32,963 bases of DNA from Symbiobacterium thermophilum (GTDB lineage Bacteria; Bacillota; Sulfobacillia; DYFQ01). The notes beneath the pieces were generated by a model. That model was not told the origin of the DNA, ran no database searches, and saw nothing but the letters and a program-made list of their open reading frames with translations. This document shows positions 6,958 to 15,376 of the stretch, in pieces (the first letter of the stretch is position 1; each line of letters starts with the position of its first letter). The position numbers and the translations under genes are program-made. The DNA lies in assembly GCA_020725105.1 (NCBI GenBank), contig DYFQ01000004.1, forward strand, positions 70,782-103,744. Direction: 5' to 3'.

Positions 6958-7800
6958 CTAGTCCAGCCAGATGAGGCGAGCGCCCACAAAGAACAGCGCT
7001 GCGCCCAGGGCGCCGAGGATAACCCGCTGGGGCACGCGGGGCGCCAGCCACGCCCCCACCGGGGCTCCCGCCATGGTGCCCAGGGCGATGGCCACGGCCA
7101 GCTGAGGATGGACGTTTCCCAGCGACCAGTGGACGGCCGCGCCCACGCCCGCCGACAGGGCCAGGATGAAGTGGGACGTCGCGGTGGCGACGTGGGCGGG
7201 AAACCCGAGGCGGTAGACCATGATCGGAACGTGGAGGATCCCGCCACCTATTCCGAGCAAAGAGGAAAGAAAGCCCACCCCGGTACTCAGGCCGAGCCCG
7301 GTAGCCCGCGAGTACTGAAACTCGTGCTCCTGACCGAAGGCGTCGGTGAAGCGGCGCGTGACAGTCCACCAGCCGCCGGCCCGGTCCCCGTGCGCGGGTG
7401 CGGTGGCCGGCCACCGACCGGGGGCCGGCGGGCGAGCCCCGCCCCGGGCCAGCCATGCGGCCAGGCCGACCAGCAGCAGCCCGAAAAGCAGGTGGAAGAG
7501 GTCGCTCGACAACCAGCCCACCACGTGAGCACCCAGTACCGCGCCGGGAAGGGTGGCGGCGGCAAACCAGAGCCCGCTATGGTAGTCAACCCGCCGCTGG
7601 CGGCTGTAGGCGATGGAGCCGGCCAGCGCGTTGAAGAACACGGTGGTCAGTGAAGTCCCCACGGCAACCCTGGCGGGCAGGCCGAAGCCCAGGATGAGGA
7701 TGGGGACCAGGAGGAAGCCACCGCCCGCGCCGATCAGCGTACCCGCAGCTCCGATGACAGTGCCTAACGCGAATTCGATGGCTAGCACGACGTTGTCCAC
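6958..7800 (-). CDS. TauE/SafE family sulfite/organic-anion exporter
   Basis: A 280-residue polytopic membrane protein with two homologous halves, each with the small-residue-rich TauE/SafE signature: AAGTLIGAGGGFLLVPILIL near residue 18 and FLSSLLGIGGGILHVPIMVYRLGFPAHVATATSHF near residue 170. Seven to eight helices are apparent, joined by a hydrophilic loop at about residues 118-150. The family moves sulfite, sulfoacetate, taurine-derived or related anions across the cytoplasmic membrane. The precise substrate cannot be inferred here, and no sulfur-metabolism gene is adjacent. The start is GTG with only a weak ribosome binding site. It lies between the GNAT gene and the first S9 peptidase, all on the minus strand. 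Confidence 0.9.
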   Translation of the reverse strand: MDNVVLAIEFALGTVIGAAGTLIGAGGGFLLVPILILGFGLPARVAVGTSLTTVFFNALAGSIAYSRQRRVDYHSGLWFAAATLPGAVLGAHVVGWLSSDLFHLLFGLLLVGLAAWLARGGARPPAPGRWPATAPAHGDRAGGWWTVTRRFTDAFGQEHEFQYSRATGLGLSTGVGFLSSLLGIGGGILHVPIMVYRLGFPAHVATATSHFILALSAGVGAAVHWSLGNVHPQLAVAIALGTMAGAPVGAWLAPRVPQRVILGALGAALFFVGARLIWLD

Positions 7801-7874
7801 AAAACCATCTTAGACCCATACCCGGCATGGCGCAACCCCAGGGGCGCGGTTGTCAGGGCGCGGAGCGGGTCATC

Positions 7875-7892
7875 GCCGAGGTGGGCCTCGGC
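7875..7892. terminator. Weak candidate hairpin terminator after the acetyltransferase
   Basis: GCCGAGG and CCTCGGC form a perfect 7-base-pair stem with a TGGG loop, about 24 bases downstream of the stop of the minus-strand GNAT gene. No U-rich tail follows on either strand, so it may only slow transcription or protect the RNA end. Confidence 0.25.
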
Positions 7893-7915
7893 CGTACCAG
7901 GCCCTCCTCCACCCC

Positions 7916-8329
7916 TCAGCCCTCCTCAAACTCGGGCGCGAGATAGAGTTGCATTCCGGGGGCGTCGTCCGGTCGCCGGGTAAAGCCGACCCGCTCGTAC
8001 AGCGGGGCCGCGCCCTTGGCGGCAAACAGGCCGATGTACGGAATCCCCCGCTCCTTCAGGGCGTCGACCATCATGGCGCAGATCCTCAGAGCGATGCCGC
8101 GCCGTCTTTGGTCCCGCACAACGACGACATCGTGGATCCAGGCGTAAAGCCCGCCGTCGCTGAGCGCCCGGCCCGCGCCGACGAGACGCCCGCCCTCCCG
8201 CGCCACCACCGTCAGGAAGCTGCCGGCCACGGCCCGCTCCAGGGCGGCCCGAGAGGGAATGGCCCATCCGGCCTCGCGGAAAAGCAACGCCAGTTCATCA
8301 GCGGTGAGCGGCGTAAACGAGTATGAGAT
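7916..8329 (-). CDS. GNAT family N-acetyltransferase with no canonical start codon
   Basis: A complete GNAT domain of about 137 residues: SYSFTPLTADELALLFREAGW, FLTVVAREGGRLVGAGRALSDG, WIHDVVVVRDQRRRGIALRICAMMVDALK (the Q/RxxGxA acetyl-CoA pyrophosphate loop) and GLFAAKGAAPLYERVGFTRR. The domain begins only a few residues after the point where homologues start. In this frame, however, no ATG, GTG or TTG occurs near that point. The only plausible codon is ATC at 8327-8329 (reading ISYSFTP), and it has no clear Shine-Dalgarno sequence. The gene either uses a rare ATC start, lost its start by mutation, or carries a nearby sequence error. The acetyl acceptor is unknown. Confidence 0.75.
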   Translation of the reverse strand: MSYSFTPLTADELALLFREAGWAIPSRAALERAVAGSFLTVVAREGGRLVGAGRALSDGGLYAWIHDVVVVRDQRRRGIALRICAMMVDALKERGIPYIGLFAAKGAAPLYERVGFTRRPDDAPGMQLYLAPEFEEG

Positions 8330-8469
8330 TGAGCCGTCGCCCGGTGACGGATGCGTACGCCCACCCCCATTTCGCCGCGGGCCGGTCCCACCCCGGGCAC
8401 CGTGAGCGGCGGCTACTACGGCGCCACCGCCCAGGTCCTGGCGCTGTCCCAGGCCGGGCGGGGGGCGGC

Positions 8470-10806
8470 CTACCTGCCGCCGGGGAGCGCGCTCGCGCCC
8501 GTCCCCCTGCCACGCCCCGACACCCCCACTTCCGCCCGGGCCCCCTCCGCGCCGCTCCCGGCGCCCAGGTGGCCGAGAAACCACGCCAACAACCGCCGGT
8601 AGCGGTCCAGCCGGTGGCTCGGCCGGCGCAGGGCGTGGCTCTCGCCGGGGTACCTGACGAAGACGGCCGGCTTCTTCTGGCGCCGCAGCGCGATGAAGAA
8701 CTCCTCGCCCTGGCCCACCGGGCACCTCAGGTCGTCCTCGCCGTGAAGGATGAGCACGGGCGTCTTCACCCGGCCGGCGTGGTGAATGGCGGACCGCTCC
8801 AGCAGCCGTTCGGCAGCCTCCCAGGGATTGCCGCCGTACTGGTACTCGCCCCACAGAAAGCCGATGTCGCTGGTACCGTACATGCTGTGCCGGTTGAAGA
8901 CGCACGCCCCCGAGCACGCCGCCCTGAACCGGTCGGTCTGGGTCACGGCCCAGGCGGTCATGTAGCCACCGTAGCTCCAGCCGGTGATGCCCAGCCGCCG
9001 GGGGTCGGCGATGCCGGCCCCCACGGCGGCGTCCACCGCCGCCATCAGGTCCTGGAAGTCCTTGCCGCCCCAGTCCCCCACCACGGCCCACGCGAAGGCC
9101 TGGCCGTACCCCTGGCTGCCCCGGGGGTTGGTGAACAGCACCGCCTGGCCGTTGGACGCCAGTAGCTGCATCTGGAACTGGAAGCTGTGGCCGTAGATGC
9201 CGTGGGGCCCGCCGTGAACGAAGAGCACCAGGGGCAGGGGCTCGGGGTGCTTTCCCGGCGGGCGCAGGATCCAGCCCTCGATCTGCCAGCCGTCGGCCCC
9301 CTCGAAGCTCATGGCCTGGGCCGCGCTGAGAGCCAGTTCGGAAAGCCAGGCATCGTTGAACCGGGTGACGCGGACCTCCCGGCCACCGGTGCCCGGCTCC
9401 TGGCCCGCCGGCTCACCGCCGGGCGTACCCGCCTCTTCGCCGACCTCCAGCAGGAACAGTTCGTCCGGGACCTGGGCGGTGCAGGCCTGGTAGGCCAGGC
9501 GGCCGCCGGCCGCGGTAAGCGACGCCACCACCCGGCGGTTGCCGGGGCTGACCCGCCGGACCGGGTCCCGGCCGGCCCCACCGGCGGCCGCCGCCCACAC
9601 GTGGGCCTCGCCGCGTTCGGCCGCCACGAAGTAGACCCGGCTTGCGTCGGGCGACCAGACCGGAGGGACCCAGTAAAGGGGGGCATACCGGACGTCCGAG
9701 GCGATGGTGGTCCCCGCCGGGCAGTCGAACCCTGCCGTCGCTTCCACCACCTGGGCCTGGCGCAGCGGGAAGCCGTCCGCCCGCCCGGCAAGCAGGCCAC
9801 CCGCGGGAACCAGCCACAGCCCGGGGGTGGTGGACCCAAGGTAGGCGTTGTCGTGCCCGAGGTAGGCGATGTACCGGCCGTCGGGCGACCACACCGGCGC
9901 CAGGACCGGGCCGTCGGCCTCCAGCAACTGCACCAGGCGGCCCGTCTCCACTTCGGCGGCCCACAGGTCCAGCTTGGTCAGCCAGTCGGCGTCCTCCCGC
10001 CGGGTGGCCGTGAAGGCCAGCCATCTGCCGTCCGGCGACCAGGTGGGGCTGTCGTGGTCGTAGTCCCCGCTCGTCACCGGCCTGGCCGCGGGCGCGCCGT
10101 TGGCACGGTCGGGGCCGACCGCCGGCGCATCCGGCACGTCGATGACGAACACCTGGCTCCGGCGGTCCCCGAAGTAGCCGATGCCGTCAAACCGGTGGCG
10201 GAGGCGGGTGATGACCTTGATCCGCCCTGGCTGCTTCCCGGCAGCCTGCCCCTTCCCCTGCTCCGGTGATTCCTCCCCCGCCCCGCTCTCCCGGGCGGCC
10301 TGTTCTCTGGCCCGCTCCGCGTCGCCCGGCGGCGCCCCGAAGTACGGCTCCCAGCCTTCCGGCTTCGAGAACACGCTGGCGGTGTAGGCAATCCGCCGGC
10401 CGTCGGGGGACCACACAGGGGCCGAGGTGACCTTGTGAGGCGTCTTCAGGCACCAGGCCTCTCCGCCGCCGGCGTCAATGAGCCACAGCTGGGGCTTGCC
10501 TGACCGCTCCGACACAAAGGCCAGCCGCCGCCCGTCCGGCGCCCACCGGGGAGCCCGGTCCTTGGGGCCTGCCGTCAGCCGCCGAACGGTGGCCGCCGGG
10601 TCGCCGGGGTCCAGGTCGGCCAGCCAGATCTGGGTCTCGTTCTCGTCGCTGTCCTGGTTCAGCCGCTGCAGGACGAAGGCCAGCCGGCGGCCGTCCGGCG
10701 ACAGTTGCGGGTCGCCGGGGGAAACCACGCGGAACAGGTCTTCGGGACACAGCGACCGGCGCCCGCCTGACCGGTTACCGGCGGCTGTTGTGCGGTCTGT
10801 GGCCAT
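8470..10806 (-). CDS. S9 family peptidase (prolyl oligopeptidase type), copy 2
   Basis: A 778-residue serine peptidase. The N-terminal beta-propeller shows repeated WSPDGR blades, including SPDGRRLAFVL, APVWSPDGRRIAYTAS, SPTWSPDGRWLAFTA and APVWSPDGRYIAYLG. A Glu/Gly/Lys-rich insertion lies near residues 180-205. The C-terminal hydrolase has the HGGP oxyanion motif, Ser611 in GITGWSYGGYM, Asp692 in HGEDDLRCP and His724 in GESHALR. The ATG start at 10806 has GGAGGT 6 bases upstream, while the longer reading lacks such a site. It shares its architecture with the enzyme at 4571-6781 but differs in most propeller sequence, so this is an old rather than a recent duplication. No export signal is seen. 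Confidence 0.95.
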   Translation of the reverse strand: MATDRTTAAGNRSGGRRSLCPEDLFRVVSPGDPQLSPDGRRLAFVLQRLNQDSDENETQIWLADLDPGDPAATVRRLTAGPKDRAPRWAPDGRRLAFVSERSGKPQLWLIDAGGGEAWCLKTPHKVTSAPVWSPDGRRIAYTASVFSKPEGWEPYFGAPPGDAERAREQAARESGAGEESPEQGKGQAAGKQPGRIKVITRLRHRFDGIGYFGDRRSQVFVIDVPDAPAVGPDRANGAPAARPVTSGDYDHDSPTWSPDGRWLAFTATRREDADWLTKLDLWAAEVETGRLVQLLEADGPVLAPVWSPDGRYIAYLGHDNAYLGSTTPGLWLVPAGGLLAGRADGFPLRQAQVVEATAGFDCPAGTTIASDVRYAPLYWVPPVWSPDASRVYFVAAERGEAHVWAAAAGGAGRDPVRRVSPGNRRVVASLTAAGGRLAYQACTAQVPDELFLLEVGEEAGTPGGEPAGQEPGTGGREVRVTRFNDAWLSELALSAAQAMSFEGADGWQIEGWILRPPGKHPEPLPLVLFVHGGPHGIYGHSFQFQMQLLASNGQAVLFTNPRGSQGYGQAFAWAVVGDWGGKDFQDLMAAVDAAVGAGIADPRRLGITGWSYGGYMTAWAVTQTDRFRAACSGACVFNRHSMYGTSDIGFLWGEYQYGGNPWEAAERLLERSAIHHAGRVKTPVLILHGEDDLRCPVGQGEEFFIALRRQKKPAVFVRYPGESHALRRPSHRLDRYRRLLAWFLGHLGAGSGAEGARAEVGVSGRGRGTGASALPGGR

Positions 10807-10970
10807 GGCAATACCTCCCGGCCGGGGAATGGCCCGGCGTCCACGGGCCTCCAAGAGGTGGTTCCTTCCGGCAGCGCCATTTCCTTCGGGTCCGGGAGCA
10901 ATGGGCGGACGATCAGCCTCGCGGGTCCTGGCGTGCGGTCCCCCGAGCCGGCGGAGCGGAGCGACGAGGG

Positions 10971-12032
10971 CTACCGGCCGGTCCGGCTCACCGATCCCGA
11001 CGGCAACCGGATCCCCGTCTTCGGGTGGGCGCGGTCGCCGTCCGCCGGGCGGCCCGCCAGGTAGGCCTCGAAAACCCGCCGGTAGTCGTCCGGGTCCCGG
11101 CAGGTCTCGAGCGTCCGGCGGAGAGCCGCCGAGTGGGGTAGGCCCCGGGTATAGCAGGCGGCGTGGCGCCGCATCTCCAGGCCCGCCGAGCGGACTCCCT
11201 CAAACTCCACCAGGAGGTCCAGGTGCCGGAGAGCCATGGCCACCCGCTCTTCGGCCGAGGGTTCCGGAAGCAACTCGCCCGTGCTGAGGTAATGCAGCGT
11301 CCGCCGGAAGATCCAGGGATTGCCCAGGGCGCCCCGGCCGATCATCACCCCGTCGCAGCCGGTTTCCTCAAGCATCCGCCGGGCCGCCGGCGGGTCAAAG
11401 ACGTCTCCGTTGCCGATGACCGGGATGCACACCGCGGCCTTGACCTCGGCGATCCAGCCCCAGCGGGCCTGGCCGTGGCGGCGCTGCAGGGCGGTCCGGG
11501 CGTGGACCGCCACCGCCGCCACGCCCACCGCCTCAAACCGGCGCGCCAGGTCCGCCACGTTGATGCAGCGATCGTCCCAGCCGGCCCGCATCTTCACCGT
11601 CACCGGGATCTTCACCGCCCGCACCATGGCTTCCAGCACCCGCTGGGCCCGGTCCGGCGCCCGCATCAGCGCCGCGCCGGCCTCCGCCTTCAGGACCTTC
11701 GGTACCGGGCAGCCGAGGTTGAAGTCGACCAGGTCGGCTCCGGCCGCCTCCACCAGCCGGGCGGCCCTGGCCACCACGTCGGGTTCGGTGCCGAAGAGCT
11801 GGATGGATACCGGGCGTTCCCGGTCGCTCACCTTCAGCCGGCGCAACACCGGGTCGATTTCCCGCGCCAGCCCGTCGGCGCTGAGGAACCCGGAGCATAC
11901 CAGCGCCGCCCCCTGCTCCTTGCACAGCAGGCGGAAAGCAAGGTTGCAGACGCCGGCCATGGGGGCCAGCACCAGCGGGTGCTCCAGCCTCACGCCCCCG
12001 ATGGCCAGGGGTCTTGCCAGAGAGGACTCCAT
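10971..12032 (-). CDS. dus: tRNA-dihydrouridine synthase (Dus, NifR3 family)
   Basis: A flavoenzyme that reduces uridine to dihydrouridine in tRNA using FMN and NADPH. Motifs in order: LVLAPMAGVCNLAFRLLCKEQGA near the N-terminus, SIQLFGTEPD, DFNLGCPVPKVLKAEAGAALM with the catalytic Cys at residue 108, VKMRAGWDD, AVHARTALQR, VIGNGDVFDPPAA, and GCDGVMIGRGALGNPWIF. The C-terminal helical domain follows. The start at 12032 has GAGG upstream and begins just before the barrel. An in-frame ATG at 12077 would add 15 residues. The final 25 or so residues (GRPADGDRAHPKTG onwards) are not typical of Dus and overlap a glyoxalase-like reading on the plus strand. Divergent from the penicillin acylase gene. 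Confidence 0.93.
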   Translation of the reverse strand: MESSLARPLAIGGVRLEHPLVLAPMAGVCNLAFRLLCKEQGAALVCSGFLSADGLAREIDPVLRRLKVSDRERPVSIQLFGTEPDVVARAARLVEAAGADLVDFNLGCPVPKVLKAEAGAALMRAPDRAQRVLEAMVRAVKIPVTVKMRAGWDDRCINVADLARRFEAVGVAAVAVHARTALQRRHGQARWGWIAEVKAAVCIPVIGNGDVFDPPAARRMLEETGCDGVMIGRGALGNPWIFRRTLHYLSTGELLPEPSAEERVAMALRHLDLLVEFEGVRSAGLEMRRHAACYTRGLPHSAALRRTLETCRDPDDYRRVFEAYLAGRPADGDRAHPKTGIRLPSGSVSRTGR

Positions 12033-12184
12033 CGCCACCGCCTCGAAAGCTGCTTCGCGATCTGTCGCCGGCGCCATGGTCCGGCCCGGCGTGGGGCCAC
12101 AGACCCTGTCGCGATTATACCAGGACAGCCGGGCCGGCCCGGGCGCGCGATCTCATTCACGCCGGCGAACGGAGGTGGGTCAGC

Positions 12185-14659
12185 GTGACCCTCAGAAGCG
12201 TGCTGACGCCGGCGCCCTCCCGGCGATGGCGGGTGGCGGGAAGAGGTCGGCGGGGGCTGCGGATCCTCGCCAGCCTGTTGCTGGCGCTGCTTCTGCTGGT
12301 GGCCCTGGCAGCCACCGCCGGCGTGCTCCTGGCCCGCCGGAGCCTGCCGCAGGTGTCGGGCGAGGTCGCGCTGCCCGGACTCAGGGCTCCGGTGACGGTC
12401 TACCGGGACGCCCGCGGCGTGCCCCACGTCTTTGCCCGGAACGAGCACGACGTGTTCTTCGCCCAGGGCTACGTCACCGCCCAGGACCGGCTGTTCCAGA
12501 TGGACCTCTCCCGGAGGGCGGCCGCCGGCCGGCTTTCCGAGGTCATCGGCGAGAAGACCCTGGACGTGGACCGCTTCTTCCGGAGCTACGGGCTGGCCAG
12601 GGCGGCCCGGCTGTCCCTCGGGGCGACGTCGGAGCGGAGCCTGGCGGCCCTCGAGGCCTACGCGGACGGGGTCAACGCCTTCATCCGGCAGGCCAGCGGC
12701 GCCGGCCGGTTGCCCCTGGAGTTCCGCCTGCTCGGTTACGTGCCGGAGCCGTGGGCTCCCCTGGACACCCTGATGATCGCCAAGTTCATGGCCTACGACC
12801 TGGGCGGTAACGCCGCCGCCGAGGTCTGGCGTTACCAGCTGGTCCAGCGGGTGGGCCTGGAAAAGGTCCTCGAACTGGGGCCCGAATACCCGCCGGACGC
12901 GCCCACCCACCTGCGATACCTCACCGAGCTGGAGGTTGGTCTGGCCGGAGTTCCGATGGACCTCCTCACCTCCCGCGAAGGACTGGGCAGCAACAACTGG
13001 GTGCTGGCCGGTTCCAGGACGGCGTCGGGCCGGCCGCTGCTGGCCAACGACCCCCACCTGGGGCTGGGAGCCCCGTCCATCTGGTACCAGACCCACCTCT
13101 CCGTCGCGGGCCGGTGGGAGGTCATCGGCGTCACCTTCCCCGGCGCACCCGGCATCGTCGTCGGTCAGAACGGGCACGTCGCCTGGGGCGTGACCAACGT
13201 GGGGGCTGACGTACAGGACCTCTACCTGGAGATCCCCAACCCCCAGAACCCACGGGAGTTCCTGTACGAAGGCAGGTGGCGGCCGGCCCGGGTGGTGGTG
13301 GAGGAGATCAGGGTCAAGGGCCGGTCCGAGCCGGTGCGCCACGAGGTGCTCATCACCCGGCACGGCCCCATCATCACCCCGGTGGTCGGGTCCCGGGACA
13401 ACCGGCCCACCGCCGCCCTGGCCCTCAGGTGGACGGCCCACGAGGCCACCCGGGAGGTAGACGCACTCCTCAAGCTCAACCTGGCCCGCAACTGGCGGGA
13501 GTTCCGCGAGGCGCTGAGATACTTCGAGGTGCCCGCCCAGAACTTCGTCTTCGCCGCCACCGACGGGACCATCGCCTACCGGCCCAACGGCCGCTATCCC
13601 ATCCGAAACAAGGGCGACGGGCTTTTCCCGGTCCCGGGCTGGACGGCGGAGTACGACTGGACCGGCTGGGTACCCTGGGAGGAGTTGCCCGAAGCCGTCA
13701 ACCCGCCCCAGGGGTGGCTCGCCACGGCCAACGCCCGGCCCGTGGACGACGGCTACCCGTATTTCCTCGGCGTCAGCTGGGCGCCGCCCTACCGGTTCGC
13801 CCGCCTGGTGGAGGTGTTGAGCCAGGCCCGCGACTGGACGGTGGACGACATGAAGGCGCTGCAGGTGGACGCCACCAACCTCCAGGCGCGGGAACTTGTC
13901 CCGCTGGTGCTGCCTGCCATCCGGGCGGGACTTGACGCCGCCGGGGGCCCCACCGCCACCGAGCGGGCGGCCCTCGAAGCGCTGGACGCCTGGGACCGGG
14001 TGGACTCGGCGGACGCGGCGGGGCCGGCCATCTGGCACACCTGGTACCGCCACTTTCAGCGGGAACTGTTCCTGGACGAGATGGGCGATGAGCTGTTCGG
14101 CCGCGTGCCCGACGCCGTGCAGGTGACCGACCGGCTCATCCGCGAGGCCGCCGCGGGGCGGGTGGCGTCGTGGTTCAACGACGTTCGCACGCCCGAGCGG
14201 GAGGGCTTCGAGGCCATCGCCGCCGGCGGCTTCCGTACCGCCGTGGCCGAACTCGAGGCGTCCCTGGGCAAGCGGGTTGACCGCTGGCGCTGGGGCGCCG
14301 TGCACCAGGTGGGGTTCAACCACCCCCTGGGTAGCGTGCCCCTCCTGGGCCGGCTGCTCAACGTGGCGCCCCGGCCGGTCGGAGGCAGCGGCGTCAGCCT
14401 GGTGGCCACCGGTTTTCGCCGGACGGGCCCCGGCTTCTCGGTGACCAGCGCCGCCCCCTGGCGCCAGGTCGTGGACCTGGCCGACCCGGCCGGGAACTCG
14501 TGGGACGTGATGGTCCCCGGCCAGTCGGGGCACTTCTTCAGCCGCCACTACGCCGACCAGGTGGACGACTGGCTCGAGGGACGCGCCGGGAGGCAACTGG
14601 CGCGCGAGGCCGACCTCGAAGGATTCCGCCGCCTGGTGCTCCGCCCCGAGGGAGACTGA
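12185..14659 (+). CDS. Penicillin acylase family protein (Ntn hydrolase)
   Basis: An 824-residue precursor. A basic N-terminus and one hydrophobic helix (about residues 21-45) form a signal or membrane anchor, so the enzyme acts outside the cytoplasmic membrane. The family matures by self-cleavage, and the beta-chain nucleophile is Ser269 in GLGSNNWVLAG. Other family blocks are YRDARGVPHVFARNEHDVFFAQGYVTAQDRLFQMDLSRR in the alpha chain, NDPHLGLGAPSIWYQTHL, and NFVFAATDGTIAYRPNGRYP. Members hydrolyse amide bonds of penicillins, acyl-homoserine lactones or other N-acyl compounds, and the real substrate is not evident. The GTG start has GGAGGT 8 bases upstream. The HAD hydrolase starts 4 bases after the stop, indicating an operon. 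Confidence 0.93.
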   Translation: MTLRSVLTPAPSRRWRVAGRGRRGLRILASLLLALLLLVALAATAGVLLARRSLPQVSGEVALPGLRAPVTVYRDARGVPHVFARNEHDVFFAQGYVTAQDRLFQMDLSRRAAAGRLSEVIGEKTLDVDRFFRSYGLARAARLSLGATSERSLAALEAYADGVNAFIRQASGAGRLPLEFRLLGYVPEPWAPLDTLMIAKFMAYDLGGNAAAEVWRYQLVQRVGLEKVLELGPEYPPDAPTHLRYLTELEVGLAGVPMDLLTSREGLGSNNWVLAGSRTASGRPLLANDPHLGLGAPSIWYQTHLSVAGRWEVIGVTFPGAPGIVVGQNGHVAWGVTNVGADVQDLYLEIPNPQNPREFLYEGRWRPARVVVEEIRVKGRSEPVRHEVLITRHGPIITPVVGSRDNRPTAALALRWTAHEATREVDALLKLNLARNWREFREALRYFEVPAQNFVFAATDGTIAYRPNGRYPIRNKGDGLFPVPGWTAEYDWTGWVPWEELPEAVNPPQGWLATANARPVDDGYPYFLGVSWAPPYRFARLVEVLSQARDWTVDDMKALQVDATNLQARELVPLVLPAIRAGLDAAGGPTATERAALEALDAWDRVDSADAAGPAIWHTWYRHFQRELFLDEMGDELFGRVPDAVQVTDRLIREAAAGRVASWFNDVRTPEREGFEAIAAGGFRTAVAELEASLGKRVDRWRWGAVHQVGFNHPLGSVPLLGRLLNVAPRPVGGSGVSLVATGFRRTGPGFSVTSAAPWRQVVDLADPAGNSWDVMVPGQSGHFFSRHYADQVDDWLEGRAGRQLAREADLEGFRRLVLRPEGD

Positions 14660-14663
14660 ACCC

Positions 14664-15362
14664 GTGGGGCGGCCCGTTGACCTGGTCCTGTTCGACGTGG
14701 ACGGCACCCTGATCTACGTCGCGCCGGACCCCAGGGACACCTTCCTGGAGGCCTGCCGGAGCCTGGGGCTCGACCTGGACCGGGCGGCCGTGGACCGGGG
14801 CTACGACGCCACGACTGCCTTCTGGTGGGAGGAAGGTCTTCGCTACGCCGGCGACGAGGCCGCTTTCTGGCTGGAGTTCGACCGCCGGGTGCTGGAGGCG
14901 GCCGGCGTCCCGGACCCAGACGGCCGGCTGGCCCGCCAGGTCAAGGCATGGTTTCCGCCGGGCTCCCACCTGAACGTCTACCCCGACGTCCGGCCGGCGC
15001 TGGAACCGCTGCGCCGCGCCGGGCTGCCGGCGGTAGCCGTCACCGGCAACTGGTTCAGGCACCCCTTGGCCCGGCTGGGCCTGGACGATCTGCTGGACGG
15101 GTATGTCTGGGCCGGCAGGGTGGGAGTGGCCAAGCCGGACCCGCGCCTGTACCAGGCGGCGCTGGCGGCCGCCCCGGCACCGGTCGCGGACCCCGGCCGC
15201 GTGGCCCTGGTCGGCAACGACCTGCTGGACGTGGAAGCGGCCCGGGCCATGGGCTTCCGGCCGGTGCTCGTCGACCGCCATGGCCGCTACGACGGGGACC
15301 AGGCGGGAGATGGCGTCCGTATCCGGAGCCTGGGCGAGTTGGCCGGTCTACTTCTGACCTGA
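14664..15362 (+). CDS. HAD superfamily hydrolase (phosphatase type)
   Basis: A 232-residue HAD hydrolase. Motif I is FDVDGTL with the nucleophile Asp11 and the acid/base Asp13. Motif II is VAVTGNW, motif III is the Lys in GVAKPDPRLY, and motif IV is ALVGNDLLDVEAARAMGF. A helical cap lies between motifs I and II, as in phosphoglycolate phosphatase and haloacid dehalogenase relatives. The catalytic set is complete, so it should dephosphorylate a small metabolite in the cytoplasm, but the substrate is not predictable. The GTG start follows the acylase stop by 4 bases and the gene is followed after 14 bases by the hemolysin III gene, suggesting one transcript. Confidence 0.9.
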   Translation: MGRPVDLVLFDVDGTLIYVAPDPRDTFLEACRSLGLDLDRAAVDRGYDATTAFWWEEGLRYAGDEAAFWLEFDRRVLEAAGVPDPDGRLARQVKAWFPPGSHLNVYPDVRPALEPLRRAGLPAVAVTGNWFRHPLARLGLDDLLDGYVWAGRVGVAKPDPRLYQAALAAAPAPVADPGRVALVGNDLLDVEAARAMGFRPVLVDRHGRYDGDQAGDGVRIRSLGELAGLLLT

Positions 15363-15376
15363 GGGGGCAGACCTCG

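Noticed and set aside
8330-8469. A plus-strand gene starting in the gap before the second S9 gene
   Set aside because: The frames are Pro/Ala-rich with no ribosome binding site and run antisense through the peptidase gene.
11990-14707. A 905-residue open frame opposite the penicillin acylase gene, and an 876-residue frame opposite the EEP membrane gene (17422-20052)
   Set aside because: They are antisense shadows caused by high GC at third codon positions. Their products are His/Gln/Gly/Arg-rich, with no domain structure, while the opposite strand has clear families.
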